Of a stretch of DNA of 64,000 bases, positions 27,184 to 35,807 are shown piece after piece. Each line of letters starts with the position of its first letter. Position 1 is the first letter of the stretch. Source of the stretch: Oscillospiraceae bacterium (GTDB lineage Bacteria; Bacillota; Clostridia; Oscillospirales; Oscillospiraceae); contig WQSX01000006.1 in assembly GCA_009787625.1 (NCBI GenBank), forward strand, positions 249 to 64,248, read 5' to 3'. The position numbers were made by a program, and so were the translations under genes. A model generated the notes under the pieces. That model ran no database searches. It was not told the origin of the DNA and saw only the letters and a list, made by a program, of their open reading frames with translations.

Positions 27184-28701
27184 TTATTCAAAATCCACAA
27201 CTCCAAACGCACTTAGGCTTTCAAGCTTACTGCGTTTATCCGAGTTTGATTCTATTTCTCCTGTTTCTACCTCAATGGTTACTTTCTTGCCAAGTGCTTT
27301 GCTCGCCGCTTCCATGAGTATTTCTTTATACTCAGAGCGAATCATTTCTGCATTAAACGTGTCAGGCGTTCTGATAGTCAGCACGTTGTCGTTTTCTGTT
27401 ATCCTGACCTTTGTCGAATCGCTGAGTAGTGCTCGGACAGGTGGGTCAGCTATTTGTCTTAAAATTAAGCCTGTTATGTCATCACCGGTTTTAGTAGGCG
27501 GTGGTTTTGGTGGTGCGGGTGATGGCTCTGGTTCTTGCGGCTCTGGCTCTTGCGACTCTGGTTCTTGCGGCTCCGCAGGAGGTGGAGGAGCTTCTGCTCC
27601 TTGCTGCTCTATCGGCAGATTCGGCGCAGATTCCCCAACGCAAGCCCTTATCAGGCACATTTCTACTGCGAGCCTTGGACTGCTCGCTCCCGATAATCCG
27701 AAGAGGCCATCTTTAAAGACTTCCAGATTGTATAGTAATCTATCCGAGGTGAATTTCTCGGATAATTCAGTCAGACTTGATATGTCTACTCCACTACTGA
27801 GCAGAGCTGTATCGGGTGTAAGTTTGTGTATAAGAATGTCTCTTTTTAGCCCTGTCAATTCACTTAAGAGTGCCGCCATGTCTTTACCGTCGCTGTATAG
27901 CTCGTCTAGCAATCGCAGTGTTTCACCTATGTCTTGGCTATGCATTGCCGTTGCGATTTGCATTAGTTTTTGCTTTCCGGCTAGCCCAAGAGTCTCTTCA
28001 ACATGCGATAAGTCAATGGTTTTATCTGAGACACATTGGTCAAACAAGGACACCGCATCACGCATTGAGCCGTCAGCGAGTGACGCAAGTCTTTGTACGG
28101 CATCATCGGTCAGCGTCAAACCTTCGCTCACTGCTATGTGGTTCAACCTGTCTATAATTGAATTACTTGCCAGCCTTTTGAATGAATATTTTTGGCAACG
28201 TGACTGAATTGTCTCAGGCACTTTGTGTAGTTCTGTTGTCGCTAAGATGAATAATATGTGCTCCGGCGGTTCTTCAAGTATCTTTAACAAGGCGTTGAAC
28301 GCTGCTGTCGACAACATATGAACTTCGTCAACTATATAGACACGCTTCCTCACAGATGCCGGAGAAAAGATAGCTTCATCACGAAGCGCACGAACATTAT
28401 CTACACTGTTATTTGATGCCGCATCTAATTCAAGCACGTCAAGTATGCTTCCGTCTTCTATGCCCAAACATGCACTGCATTTATTACAAGGGCTGCCGTT
28501 TTCGGGAGCTAAGCAGTTGACCGCACGGGACAATATTTTAGCACAGGTGGTTTTGCCTGTACCTCGTGTGCCAACGAACAAGTATGCATGGGAAAGCCTG
28601 TCTGTTTCGATTTGGCGGCGCAAAGTTTCGGTGATGTGTTCTTGCCCTGTCACATCACTGAATCCTCGCGGTCTGTATTTGCGGTAAAGAGCTTTGTACA
28701 T
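27184..28701 (-). CDS. dnaX: DNA polymerase III subunit gamma/tau
   Basis: Clamp-loader ATPase of the replisome. Walker A FVGTRGTGKTTCAKIL (about 42-57), zinc ligands CLAPENGSPCNKCSAC (about 68-83), Walker B VYIVDEVHML, and sensor 1 FILATTELHKVPETIQSRC. At 505 residues the tau part is short; it includes a Pro/Glu-rich linker (about 370-400). Start ATG 28701 with AAAGGA upstream. It lies 30 bp after the SRP RNA on the same strand. Confidence 0.95.
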   Translation of the reverse strand: MYKALYRKYRPRGFSDVTGQEHITETLRRQIETDRLSHAYLFVGTRGTGKTTCAKILSRAVNCLAPENGSPCNKCSACLGIEDGSILDVLELDAASNNSVDNVRALRDEAIFSPASVRKRVYIVDEVHMLSTAAFNALLKILEEPPEHILFILATTELHKVPETIQSRCQKYSFKRLASNSIIDRLNHIAVSEGLTLTDDAVQRLASLADGSMRDAVSLFDQCVSDKTIDLSHVEETLGLAGKQKLMQIATAMHSQDIGETLRLLDELYSDGKDMAALLSELTGLKRDILIHKLTPDTALLSSGVDISSLTELSEKFTSDRLLYNLEVFKDGLFGLSGASSPRLAVEMCLIRACVGESAPNLPIEQQGAEAPPPPAEPQEPESQEPEPQEPEPSPAPPKPPPTKTGDDITGLILRQIADPPVRALLSDSTKVRITENDNVLTIRTPDTFNAEMIRSEYKEILMEAASKALGKKVTIEVETGEIESNSDKRSKLESLSAFGVVDFE

Positions 28702-28731
28702 AAAAATACGTTCCTTTATGCTCCTTTTTCT

Positions 28732-29024
28732 GCGCCAACGAAAGGTCGCACACCGATACTTGAAAGTGCAATATACCCGCTAACTTGACAGCCGGCTCGA
28801 AGCCGGTTGCCTTGCGGCACACGTAAAGCCTCGCTTAATGCTGCTCGGTTCCCCGCCTGACATGGTTCACGAATTTACGTTGCGCAAGACCGACTCGTCA
28901 TCACTGCTTATCAAGGGCTGACAATACATTACAAGTCCGAATATAGGAATTCATTCCTGCTGTAGCGGATTGCAGGTCACAGGGCACCGCTAACTCCCCA
29001 ACTAGTGCGACCTTTCCTTGGCGC
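28732..29024 (-). ncRNA. ffs: Signal recognition particle RNA, Gram-positive long type
   Basis: On the minus strand the ends pair over about 20 nt (GCGCCAAGGAAAGGTCGCAC with GTGCGACCTTTCGTTGGCGC). The 5' Alu domain has GGGGAGTTAGCGGTGCCC and CGCAATCCGCTACAGCAGG, and the Ffh-binding domain IV has CATGTCAGGCGGGGAACC followed by GAGCAGCATTAAG. Its place just before dnaX is common in Firmicutes. A possible promoter is TTTACT, 17 nt, TAGTAT about 20 nt upstream of the 5' end. Confidence 0.93.
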
Positions 29025-29092
29025 AATTATTGTTTCACCGAGTAAACAATACTATCATAAAAAGAAACGCAAGTAAAGTTTTATATTGATTT

Positions 29093-29145
29093 AAAACTCA
29101 AACTCCACCGCTCGGTTTAACCGAAGCAAGTGGAGTTCAAGTTTT
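29093..29145 (-). terminator. Terminator-like inverted repeat
   Basis: AAAACTCAAACTCCAC (29093-29108) and GTGGAGTTCAAGTTTT (29130-29145) pair over 16 positions with two mismatches, with an inner CGGTT/AACCG hairpin. Leftward the stem ends in TTTT, so it can stop transcription coming from the chemoreceptor gene at 29386-31146. Confidence 0.55.
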
Positions 29146-29155
29146 GCGAGTGGAG

Positions 29156-29268
29156 GTATTGCGTGGGGTTTTGTGCGTGGGGCTTTGCGTGGGGTTTTGC
29201 GTAGGGTTTTGCGTAGGATTTTGCGTAGGGCTTTGCGTAGGATTTTGCGTAGGGTTTCGCGCGGGATA
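29156..29268. repeat. 12-bp minisatellite
   Basis: About nine tandem units of TTTGCGTAGGGT with small changes (GTGGGG, GTAGGA, GTAGGC). Both strands stay open: one frame reads repeated CVGF, the opposite repeated LRK. No ribosome binding site supports translation of either, so I treat it as non-coding repeat. Confidence 0.8.
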
Positions 29269-29299
29269 TATGTTAAAAGAGGGTGCGCTTGTGGAGAGG

Positions 29300-29325
29300 T
29301 CTCCCGCCGCCTCAGCGGCGGGAGA
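29300..29325. promoter_or_regulatory. GC-rich perfect hairpin
   Basis: TCTCCCGCCGC (29300-29310) and GCGGCGGGAGA (29315-29325), 11 bp with a CTCA loop, 60 bp after the chemoreceptor stop. There is no T-run, so it may protect the 3' end of that mRNA. Confidence 0.6.
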
Positions 29326-29385
29326 TAATACAGTCGCTCAGGCGCTGACAAATAGCCTAAACAACGTATTCGCTGTGTTATGGGG

Positions 29386-31146
29386 TCAATATTGAGAGAA
29401 TACTTGGTAATCTTGTGTTCCCCCGGCTTCGGGCAAGTTCCATTTGCTTCCGGTTGATTCTCTGAGTTTGAAGTTTTCTACAAGCTCCTCAAGAACATGA
29501 GCTTGTCCGCTCATTTCTTCACTTGCCGCTGCACTTTGCTGTGCTGTTGCCGAATTTTGCTGCACAACTTGTGCCACTTGGTCAATGCCCCTGTTTATAT
29601 GTTCAATTCCGATACTTTGTTCATCTGAGGATTTTGCTATGTCAACGACTAATTTTGTACTCTCATTAATTCCGCTTACAATCTCGTGCAGACTGTTTGC
29701 TGTCTCTCCGGCAATTTGGTTTCCAAGCTCTGCTTTTGACATAGAATTTTGAATCATGTTGCTTGTCTCTTTAGCCGCCTCTGCACTTTTTGCGGCCAGA
29801 TTGCGTACTTCTTCAGCTACCACGGCAAAGCCCTTTCCGTGTTGTCCGGCTCTGGCAGCTTCGACTGCCGCGTTTAATGCTAAAATGTTTGTTTGGAAAG
29901 CGATATCGTCGATAACTTTGATAACTTTGCTGATGCTTTGGCTGGCTTCGCTGATTTCACTAACGGCTGATACCATACTGTCCATTTGATTGCTGCCTTT
30001 TTCGGCATTTGATTTAATTTCGCTCGCTAATCTTGCGGCATTTTCTGCCATTTCGGCATTTCCTCTTGTTTTTTGAGCGATTTCCGAAATTGAAGATAGT
30101 AGCTCCTGTACTGATGCGGCTTGCTGTGTTGACCCTTGTGCCAGAGTTTGTGCGCCATCTGCTATTTGTTTAGAGCCTGCTGAAACTTGTCCTGATGCGT
30201 TGTTTATCTCTTTAAACATGTGGTTTAGATTATTGAGCATTGCATTGACCTCTTTGCCGATAGTATCTTTTTCCGAAACCATGTTGGCTTTGAGGCTTAA
30301 ATCACCGCCTGCAATAACTTTAAGTTCCTCTGTAACATTTATAAGTTCAAGTACGAATTCACCTGTGTATTTGATTGTTTCGCCTATCTCGTCTCGGACT
30401 TTGCCAAGCTCCAGAATTTGTTTGCGGTCTTTGTCGCTCATTAAGATTTCGCCTGTAAGTGCCGCATTTTTCATCCATGCGGACAATACGCTGAGAGGTT
30501 TGCTGATGAGCCTTGAGATGTAAATTGCGAGAAACAGGGCAACAGCTATTGCAAAAGCGAGTACAACGATAATAACTATCAAGAGCGTCAAGCTCATCGC
30601 TTCATTTCCCTTTTCAAGTGCTTCTGATTGTTCGAGTCGCACTTCGAGGATTGTATCCATGTTTGCTGAGATTTGATCGGCTGCTGCTGTTGTTTCTGCC
30701 ATTATTTCCATCAGTTGCTCAGTCGGGAGTCCTTCCCTTGCGCCTTGCTGAACTGCATCCATGCCCGGTGAAAATACTGTATAGAAAAGATTTTCTATTT
30801 CATCCGCCATGCTAATTCCCTCAGTGCTTGTCAGAACCTGCCTGAATTCATTGAAAAAATGAAGGAATTGCTGTTCTCTGTCAGTGAACTCATTTACGTA
30901 TTTTTCAACCAGCTCATGGTTCCCTGTATTTATTGCTATATTGCGGGTCTGTACTCTCATTCGTTGAAAATACTCGCGGGCAAAACTCATATCTACGATT
31001 GGTATCAGCTGGTTTTCGTACATTTCTGAACTGCCTGCTGTGATTTGTTGCATACCTATGATTCCGATTACGCCGACCACTGCGGTCAATGCAATTGCGA
31101 TTAAGAAACTAACTATAAGTTTCTTTGCCACTTTAAGGTTCTTCAT
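29386..31146 (-). CDS. Methyl-accepting chemotaxis protein, 4HB-type sensor
   Basis: Transmembrane chemoreceptor controlling CheA. Two membrane helices (about 8-30 and 183-208) flank a helical extracellular four-helix-bundle sensor with [17 protein letters not shown]. Then comes a HAMP-like linker starting [16 protein letters not shown] and the signalling coiled coil with hairpin tip [20 protein letters not shown] and [15 protein letters not shown]. 586 residues. The ATG at 31146 is chosen because the membrane segment starts right after it. The chemoreceptor at 61709-63508 has the same sensor type and is its closest relative in the window. Confidence 0.92.
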   Translation of the reverse strand: MKNLKVAKKLIVSFLIAIALTAVVGVIGIIGMQQITAGSSEMYENQLIPIVDMSFAREYFQRMRVQTRNIAINTGNHELVEKYVNEFTDREQQFLHFFNEFRQVLTSTEGISMADEIENLFYTVFSPGMDAVQQGAREGLPTEQLMEIMAETTAAADQISANMDTILEVRLEQSEALEKGNEAMSLTLLIVIIVVLAFAIAVALFLAIYISRLISKPLSVLSAWMKNAALTGEILMSDKDRKQILELGKVRDEIGETIKYTGEFVLELINVTEELKVIAGGDLSLKANMVSEKDTIGKEVNAMLNNLNHMFKEINNASGQVSAGSKQIADGAQTLAQGSTQQAASVQELLSSISEIAQKTRGNAEMAENAARLASEIKSNAEKGSNQMDSMVSAVSEISEASQSISKVIKVIDDIAFQTNILALNAAVEAARAGQHGKGFAVVAEEVRNLAAKSAEAAKETSNMIQNSMSKAELGNQIAGETANSLHEIVSGINESTKLVVDIAKSSDEQSIGIEHINRGIDQVAQVVQQNSATAQQSAAASEEMSGQAHVLEELVENFKLRESTGSKWNLPEAGGTQDYQVFSQY

Positions 31147-31203
31147 AATTATCACCATCCCTTTCACGATTGCTTCAATGAATACTTTTCGCTCTTTAGT
31201 CCC

Positions 31204-31247
31204 GAAAAAACCGACAATTTTGACTGTTAGTTTGTCAAATTATCGGT
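31204..31247 (-). terminator. Terminator of the KTR gene
   Basis: Stem arms 31234-31247 and 31210-31224 (ACCGA.AATTTGAC-type) followed leftward by a run of six T. The stem includes the last codons of the KTR gene. Confidence 0.65.
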
Positions 31248-31447
31248 CGCGTTGTCTGGCTCCGCATCAATGTGTCCGGCTCTTTGACAATTGTCATATT
31301 CATATTTTGTACATTAATCAATGTTTCATTCTTACACTTTGGACAGTATAGGGAAAAATTTACCAGCATTGTATTTTTTCGCACCCGAGCCCGTGTGTTA
31401 TTGTTGCATATCGGGCATTTCAGCCAGCTTTCCTTTTCATTGTCCAT
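31235..31447 (-). CDS. Cysteine-rich KTR-domain small protein
   Basis: 70 residues with two zinc-ribbon-like pairs, CPIC and CPKC, and the signature [21 protein letters not shown] followed by ETLINV; this matches the Cys-rich KTR family. Members are frequent on Gram-positive conjugative elements, but no other transfer gene is seen here. Function unknown; a nucleic-acid or partner-binding zinc ribbon is likely. ATG 31447 has GGAGG 8 nt upstream, whereas ATG 31453 would be too close to it. Confidence 0.82.
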   Translation of the reverse strand: MDNEKESWLKCPICNNNTRARVRKNTMLVNFSLYCPKCKNETLINVQNMNMTIVKEPDTLMRSQTTRPII

Positions 31448-31590
31448 TTTCATCACCTCCCCGTACTGATTTTGCTTCGCTAATTTGCTCTCGGTTCTTA
31501 CGGTAAAAAGAGTGTTTATGCAATTTATTATGCGCCTTAATTTTTATTATTACTACACCCCTATGGGTGAAAATTTGCACTTATAAATGC

Positions 31591-31629
31591 GAAAATTCCG
31601 CCTGTTTTCAAACGAAAACGTAGCGGAAT
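31591..31629 (-). terminator. Terminator after the first MalT-like regulator
   Basis: ATTCCGC/GCGGAAT and GTTTTC/GAAAAC pair with a short internal loop, followed leftward by TTTT. The remainder of 31448-31714 shows a small CACCC/GGGTG hairpin and no gene. Confidence 0.6.
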
Positions 31630-31714
31630 CTGTTGCAATTGCTTTTCTTTTGCATTTGGGTTGCTATAATTCTTCCAGTTGAGAGAATCGGGTCTTAGAA
31701 TACTATTTTTAATA

Positions 31715-34294
31715 CTACAATAGCTTTTGCTCCACAGCTATACGGATTGCGTCAAGATTGTTTGTTGCATTTAATTTTATGTAGATAGACTGCACGTTTT
31801 TCTTAATTGTATTTATCGACAGATGTCTGAGCTCTGCAATCTCTTCACGTGAAAGCCCTCTGCTCATATCTCCGAGAACCTCTCGCTCTCTTGCTGTTAG
31901 GGAGATTTTCTCCTCAATTTGATGCTCGAACTTATAGGCACCCCCTATTGCCAACGTATTTTTTGCATATATTCCGGCTTTACGTTCCGTTGCATGTAGC
32001 CACTTTTCGGGGATTAAACCGGTTTTCGATTTCTTGACCGCTGCGGCTATAGGCACAATACCCTTTCCCAGCTCTATGAAAGGCATTTCTAAAACACCGC
32101 TAAACGACAATTTGTACGCTTTTTCAAAGCTCTCCACCGCACCATCTGTATCCCCTGTTTTTATCCGAGCGACAGATAAAAGAAGTGTGAGTACCAGTTC
32201 AGAAAACAAAAAACGCTCATGCGGTAATCTCGGATATGAATTGCTGAGCAAAGTCAGTGCATGATTGTATTTCTTGCACCCGATGAAGTATCGCACACTA
32301 ACTATCAGTTCTCTCATCGGCACACGGAAATCTGTCGCCTCATCTTTGTCATGCTCAGAAAATATCCACGGTGCAACCATATCAAAAGCACCTATTTGTA
32401 TGTAAAATGAGCCTATTATGAGGTCGTACAGAAGTTGCTTATTAAATTTCCCCTCGTTTTCTATACACTCAAATATTTGCGACAGAATTTCGTTCGATAG
32501 TGAATAATCTCCCATATGTATTGCAATGCGCAACATGTATTGCCTTATCATCATCTCAATACCGTAATGTGCATTTTGGCGTGCTTTCATCAGTCCTCTG
32601 TGAGCATAGTGTGCCGCTTTTCCCAGCTTGTTTTTGAAAAATTCGATTTCGCATGAAGCTCCGTCATCATAACCATTGTATCGTCTCAGAGAAACCATGT
32701 TTGTGCGTGTGGTCGGTTCTTTGGTACTTTCTTCAAATTCTTTCAAGTTCGACAGTGTACCGCATTCACCTACGAGACATGCAAACGACCTGATATCCTG
32801 TAGGGCGAATATTCCCCTATCCTCAGCCTTTTGTCCTAACTTTTCAGCAAAGCTTGCTGATTTTTCCAAATATAGAGCCGTCTTGTATCTGTGTGTTGTT
32901 ATGCATGTGTACTTGCTTATATGTGCCAATGCGTTATATGCATTTAGCAACACTTCTGACTTGTACGGTGAATCTGATTGCTCCCATTCACTTATGACCG
33001 TTTCGGTCAATTTATGTGCTGTGTCAAACTCACGCATTCCAATCAGCAAAAACGGCTCGGCAAGTGCTGAAAGCCGCTCCAGCTTTAGGTTTTCTTCATA
33101 GCTTTTGCCGGGTTCCAATTTGGCTATTAAATCTAAGAAGTATTTGTATGTGCCGTGTGGCAGTTTTCCGGGATATGAGCGCAACACATCAATTATTTGC
33201 TCATATTCATGCGATGCCGCATAATATTTGACCGTTCCGGTAAAAAAACCGTTTTCGAAGCACCATTTGGCAGCTCTGCGATATATTGCACGTTTTTCTC
33301 TTTTTGTCAGCAAATTTTGTTTTCCATCTAAAAACTTCAGGTAGAGTGGATGAATTCTGTAGTTGTTGCAAAAACTGTCATAGCTGATAAATGATGCCAG
33401 TTCCCGCATGTATTTATCGAGTGTTTCATTACTAAATATCTCATGTGACAGAGGCAGTGTCAAGTCTGCCACGAGCGAGAGTTTAACCAGCGTTTTTTGT
33501 ATGGATTCAGGAAATACACTCCACGCCTCACTCTCAAAGAGTTTACTTATATTTTTTGTAGTGAGCTCCAGTGCTGTATCAATGCTCTCCCGTGATTTTT
33601 TCAGCACTAAGGATAGAAGATTTACAGCTATTGGCCAGCCCTTTGTGCTTTCTGCAAATTTCTCTGCATTTTCCAGTGTACATATTATATTTGAATGTTC
33701 TAAAAAGCCTTTAATTTCGTCGGTTGTAAAGCGAAGGTCATCTTCGGTGAGTACCGCAGCTTCTCCCTTTGAGAGTAAACTCATTGTATTGATATCCGGC
33801 TCTGCCCGGGAGATTATTATTACACAGGCTCCGGGTATAGCAAGCTGAGTACATCTCTCCGCAAAAGTGAGTGCCTGCTTTGAGTTCACAAGATGAAAAT
33901 CGTCAAGAACCAAGAAGGTTTTGTGAGTGCTGTGCTCCATCAACTTAATCGTTTCTGCGAATTGTTTGAAGCGAACCAAAGTCTCGGGAAATCCCAGCTC
34001 CCTAAACTCTCTCGCGAGCTTAGGGTTGTCGAGTGAGACTGTGTGAGTCAAGTTTTCCCAATAGTGCGTGCCTATGTTGTCGCTCTCTGTGAGTTGCACC
34101 CATCGCACAACTGCATCTTTTTGCTGCCTGATATAGTTTTGCACTGCCGCTGTTTTTCCATAGCCTGCGCCCGCAACTACATATACGAGCTTACAGCAAG
34201 ATGCCCTGCCGAGTATTTCATTAACCCGCGGGCGTGGCATAAGGTATTTTCTTAAAGGTGACGTGCTCAAGTTAGTGCCTGTTGAAGTTTTCAT
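31715..34294 (-). CDS. MalT-type (LAL) LuxR-family transcriptional regulator
   Basis: 859-residue STAND-type ATP-dependent activator. Walker A is VAGAGYGKTAA (about 40-50), Walker B TFLVLDDFHLV (about 130), then TPR-like helices over the centre and a C-terminal LuxR HTH (about 795-855) with LTAREREVLGDMSRGLSREEIA and HLSINTIKKNVQSIYIKL. These proteins bind a small inducer and activate nearby operons. ATG 34294 has GGAAGG 7 nt upstream. Neighbours are the KTR protein downstream and the lipoprotein pair upstream. A second regulator of the same build is at 50792-53284. Confidence 0.9.
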   Translation of the reverse strand: MKTSTGTNLSTSPLRKYLMPRPRVNEILGRASCCKLVYVVAGAGYGKTAAVQNYIRQQKDAVVRWVQLTESDNIGTHYWENLTHTVSLDNPKLAREFRELGFPETLVRFKQFAETIKLMEHSTHKTFLVLDDFHLVNSKQALTFAERCTQLAIPGACVIIISRAEPDINTMSLLSKGEAAVLTEDDLRFTTDEIKGFLEHSNIICTLENAEKFAESTKGWPIAVNLLSLVLKKSRESIDTALELTTKNISKLFESEAWSVFPESIQKTLVKLSLVADLTLPLSHEIFSNETLDKYMRELASFISYDSFCNNYRIHPLYLKFLDGKQNLLTKREKRAIYRRAAKWCFENGFFTGTVKYYAASHEYEQIIDVLRSYPGKLPHGTYKYFLDLIAKLEPGKSYEENLKLERLSALAEPFLLIGMREFDTAHKLTETVISEWEQSDSPYKSEVLLNAYNALAHISKYTCITTHRYKTALYLEKSASFAEKLGQKAEDRGIFALQDIRSFACLVGECGTLSNLKEFEESTKEPTTRTNMVSLRRYNGYDDGASCEIEFFKNKLGKAAHYAHRGLMKARQNAHYGIEMMIRQYMLRIAIHMGDYSLSNEILSQIFECIENEGKFNKQLLYDLIIGSFYIQIGAFDMVAPWIFSEHDKDEATDFRVPMRELIVSVRYFIGCKKYNHALTLLSNSYPRLPHERFLFSELVLTLLLSVARIKTGDTDGAVESFEKAYKLSFSGVLEMPFIELGKGIVPIAAAVKKSKTGLIPEKWLHATERKAGIYAKNTLAIGGAYKFEHQIEEKISLTAREREVLGDMSRGLSREEIAELRHLSINTIKKNVQSIYIKLNATNNLDAIRIAVEQKLL

Positions 34295-34344
34295 AATTGA
34301 ACCTTCCATCACGACAACTTTTACTTTTCGCTACTACACCATTA

Positions 34345-34374
34345 AATTTATCACATAATTACACATGACGTCAA
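34345..34374 (-). promoter_or_regulatory. Possible promoter of the MalT-like gene
   Basis: Minus strand TTGACG (34369-34374), 18 nt, TAAATT (34345-34350). Confidence 0.4.
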
Positions 34375-34425
34375 TGATTTCAAGGGGCTGTGCGGAAAAG
34401 TTTACTATTTGTACTTATGTTGGGT

Positions 34426-35751
34426 TTACGGTATTCGGACGTATGCTGTCATCCATCCCGGCGTACTTATGCTGTCTAATAGTAAAACATCATCTTCAAT
34501 GGTATAACTCCAATTCTCTGTCGTCCACCAAAAACTAATAAGGAGCCGGCCATCATCCGCTATGCCCCATTCAAAAGTATCTAATTGTCCCTCAAGATTG
34601 CTCACTCCGTATCCATCTGCGAAAAATTCCTGCGTAACGTTGTCGTTATCAAGCAACACCCAAAGTCCGACAAGATTCATGTCAATAGAAGCATCTTCGG
34701 GTATTTCAAAGTATACATTATCAAACCATTCATAGTGACCAAACCATTCATAGAATAAGTCATCCATCAAAGACTCAAAGTGGTCAAATATACTGCCATC
34801 TAAAATAGCACTCAGTCTAAAAAGGCTGAAACTCAAACCCGGTTCCTGCAAACTGTCGATAGTGATTTCATGTCCGTCTACCGTAAATTCCCACCCCTCT
34901 GTGCCCACATCTGTAATTATAAGGAGTGTGTCACCATAGGTTCTCCACATAAATGACTCATAAGCTGAATCTATCCACTGAAAGTCAGCCTCTTCATCGA
35001 CAAACCCGCGGATACCCGTTCCGTCTTCCGCAAACATATAAATATATACAAAATCAAGCTCTTCATCTAAAAACCATGAATCAATTAAATCTTCGCTGAG
35101 TTCTATCGCCACAGATTCCGGTATGCGGTCATCCAATCCAATAAACATGGACATAATTTCAGCGAGTTCTTCAGTTCCCGTCAAAGAAGTTATTGTGATT
35201 ATACGGATGTAACCACTGTAGATGCTATAAAATTGTTGGCTACGTGATATTGTATCTCCCATATTAAATTCCACAGAAACATAGGTCCAATTATAGGCTC
35301 CCAATTGTACGCTTCTGCGAGTGCCTACAACACGCATACCTGCCGCGGTCAATTCTTCTGTCATAGTGTCAATGACTTCATCCAAACTTGGGGTTCGTCT
35401 GCCATATCTATGATATGTAATTTGCACATTCGCACCCGTAATGTTGTTCATCGCAACCATATAGAGAGTAGGTTGTTCTTCAGAGAGTTCTATCCCCATG
35501 TCCCCTAATGCATATGCACCTGCTTCCATTAAGTCAGCCCATTGCGAGTCCGTAGGGGCGTCCCAAAGTGCGGGCAAAGCAAAGCGAAACCCCATGTACT
35601 CACTGGTAAAAATGCGGTCATTCCACTCCCCCGGTGTGGGGCTAACCACAGGACCACTACCTCCACCAATGATGTCTCCAATCATGTCACAAGCTGTCAA
35701 GCTGAAAATCAGCAGTAAGGTCAGAGCCACCACAAAGATTATCTTTTTCAT
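34426..35751 (-). CDS. Secreted lipoprotein of unknown function
   Basis: 441 residues with a lipoprotein signal (MKKIIFVVALTLLLIF then LTAC, the Cys lipidated). Residues about 40-215 look like a compact alpha/beta lipoprotein domain (GFRFALPALWDAP to SGYIRIITITS). Two similar beta-rich modules follow (about 225-325 and 370-440), each with a pattern like YVYIYMFAEDGTGI, W.W and an I.L-rich strand, resembling lipocalin-like clostridial repeats. Function unknown. It is 56 bp behind the other lipoprotein gene and likely in one operon with it. Confidence 0.8.
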   Translation of the reverse strand: MKKIIFVVALTLLLIFSLTACDMIGDIIGGGSGPVVSPTPGEWNDRIFTSEYMGFRFALPALWDAPTDSQWADLMEAGAYALGDMGIELSEEQPTLYMVAMNNITGANVQITYHRYGRRTPSLDEVIDTMTEELTAAGMRVVGTRRSVQLGAYNWTYVSVEFNMGDTISRSQQFYSIYSGYIRIITITSLTGTEELAEIMSMFIGLDDRIPESVAIELSEDLIDSWFLDEELDFVYIYMFAEDGTGIRGFVDEEADFQWIDSAYESFMWRTYGDTLLIITDVGTEGWEFTVDGHEITIDSLQEPGLSFSLFRLSAILDGSIFDHFESLMDDLFYEWFGHYEWFDNVYFEIPEDASIDMNLVGLWVLLDNDNVTQEFFADGYGVSNLEGQLDTFEWGIADDGRLLISFWWTTENWSYTIEDDVLLLDSISTPGWMTAYVRIP

Positions 35752-35807
35752 ATTTTTATCTCCATATCGGTTTATTTTAGTGCTTAACTCTCACGTCCTT
35801 TGCGAGC

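Noticed and set aside
27026-28207. Long plus-strand open frame (393 codons) with Gly/Ser-rich part
   Set aside because: It lies antisense to dnaX, which has all clamp-loader motifs; the open frame results from the dnaX codon pattern and its Pro/Glu linker.
29144-29395. Small frame with CVGF repeats, and the opposite frame with LRK repeats
   Set aside because: Both come from the 12-bp minisatellite and lack a ribosome binding site.
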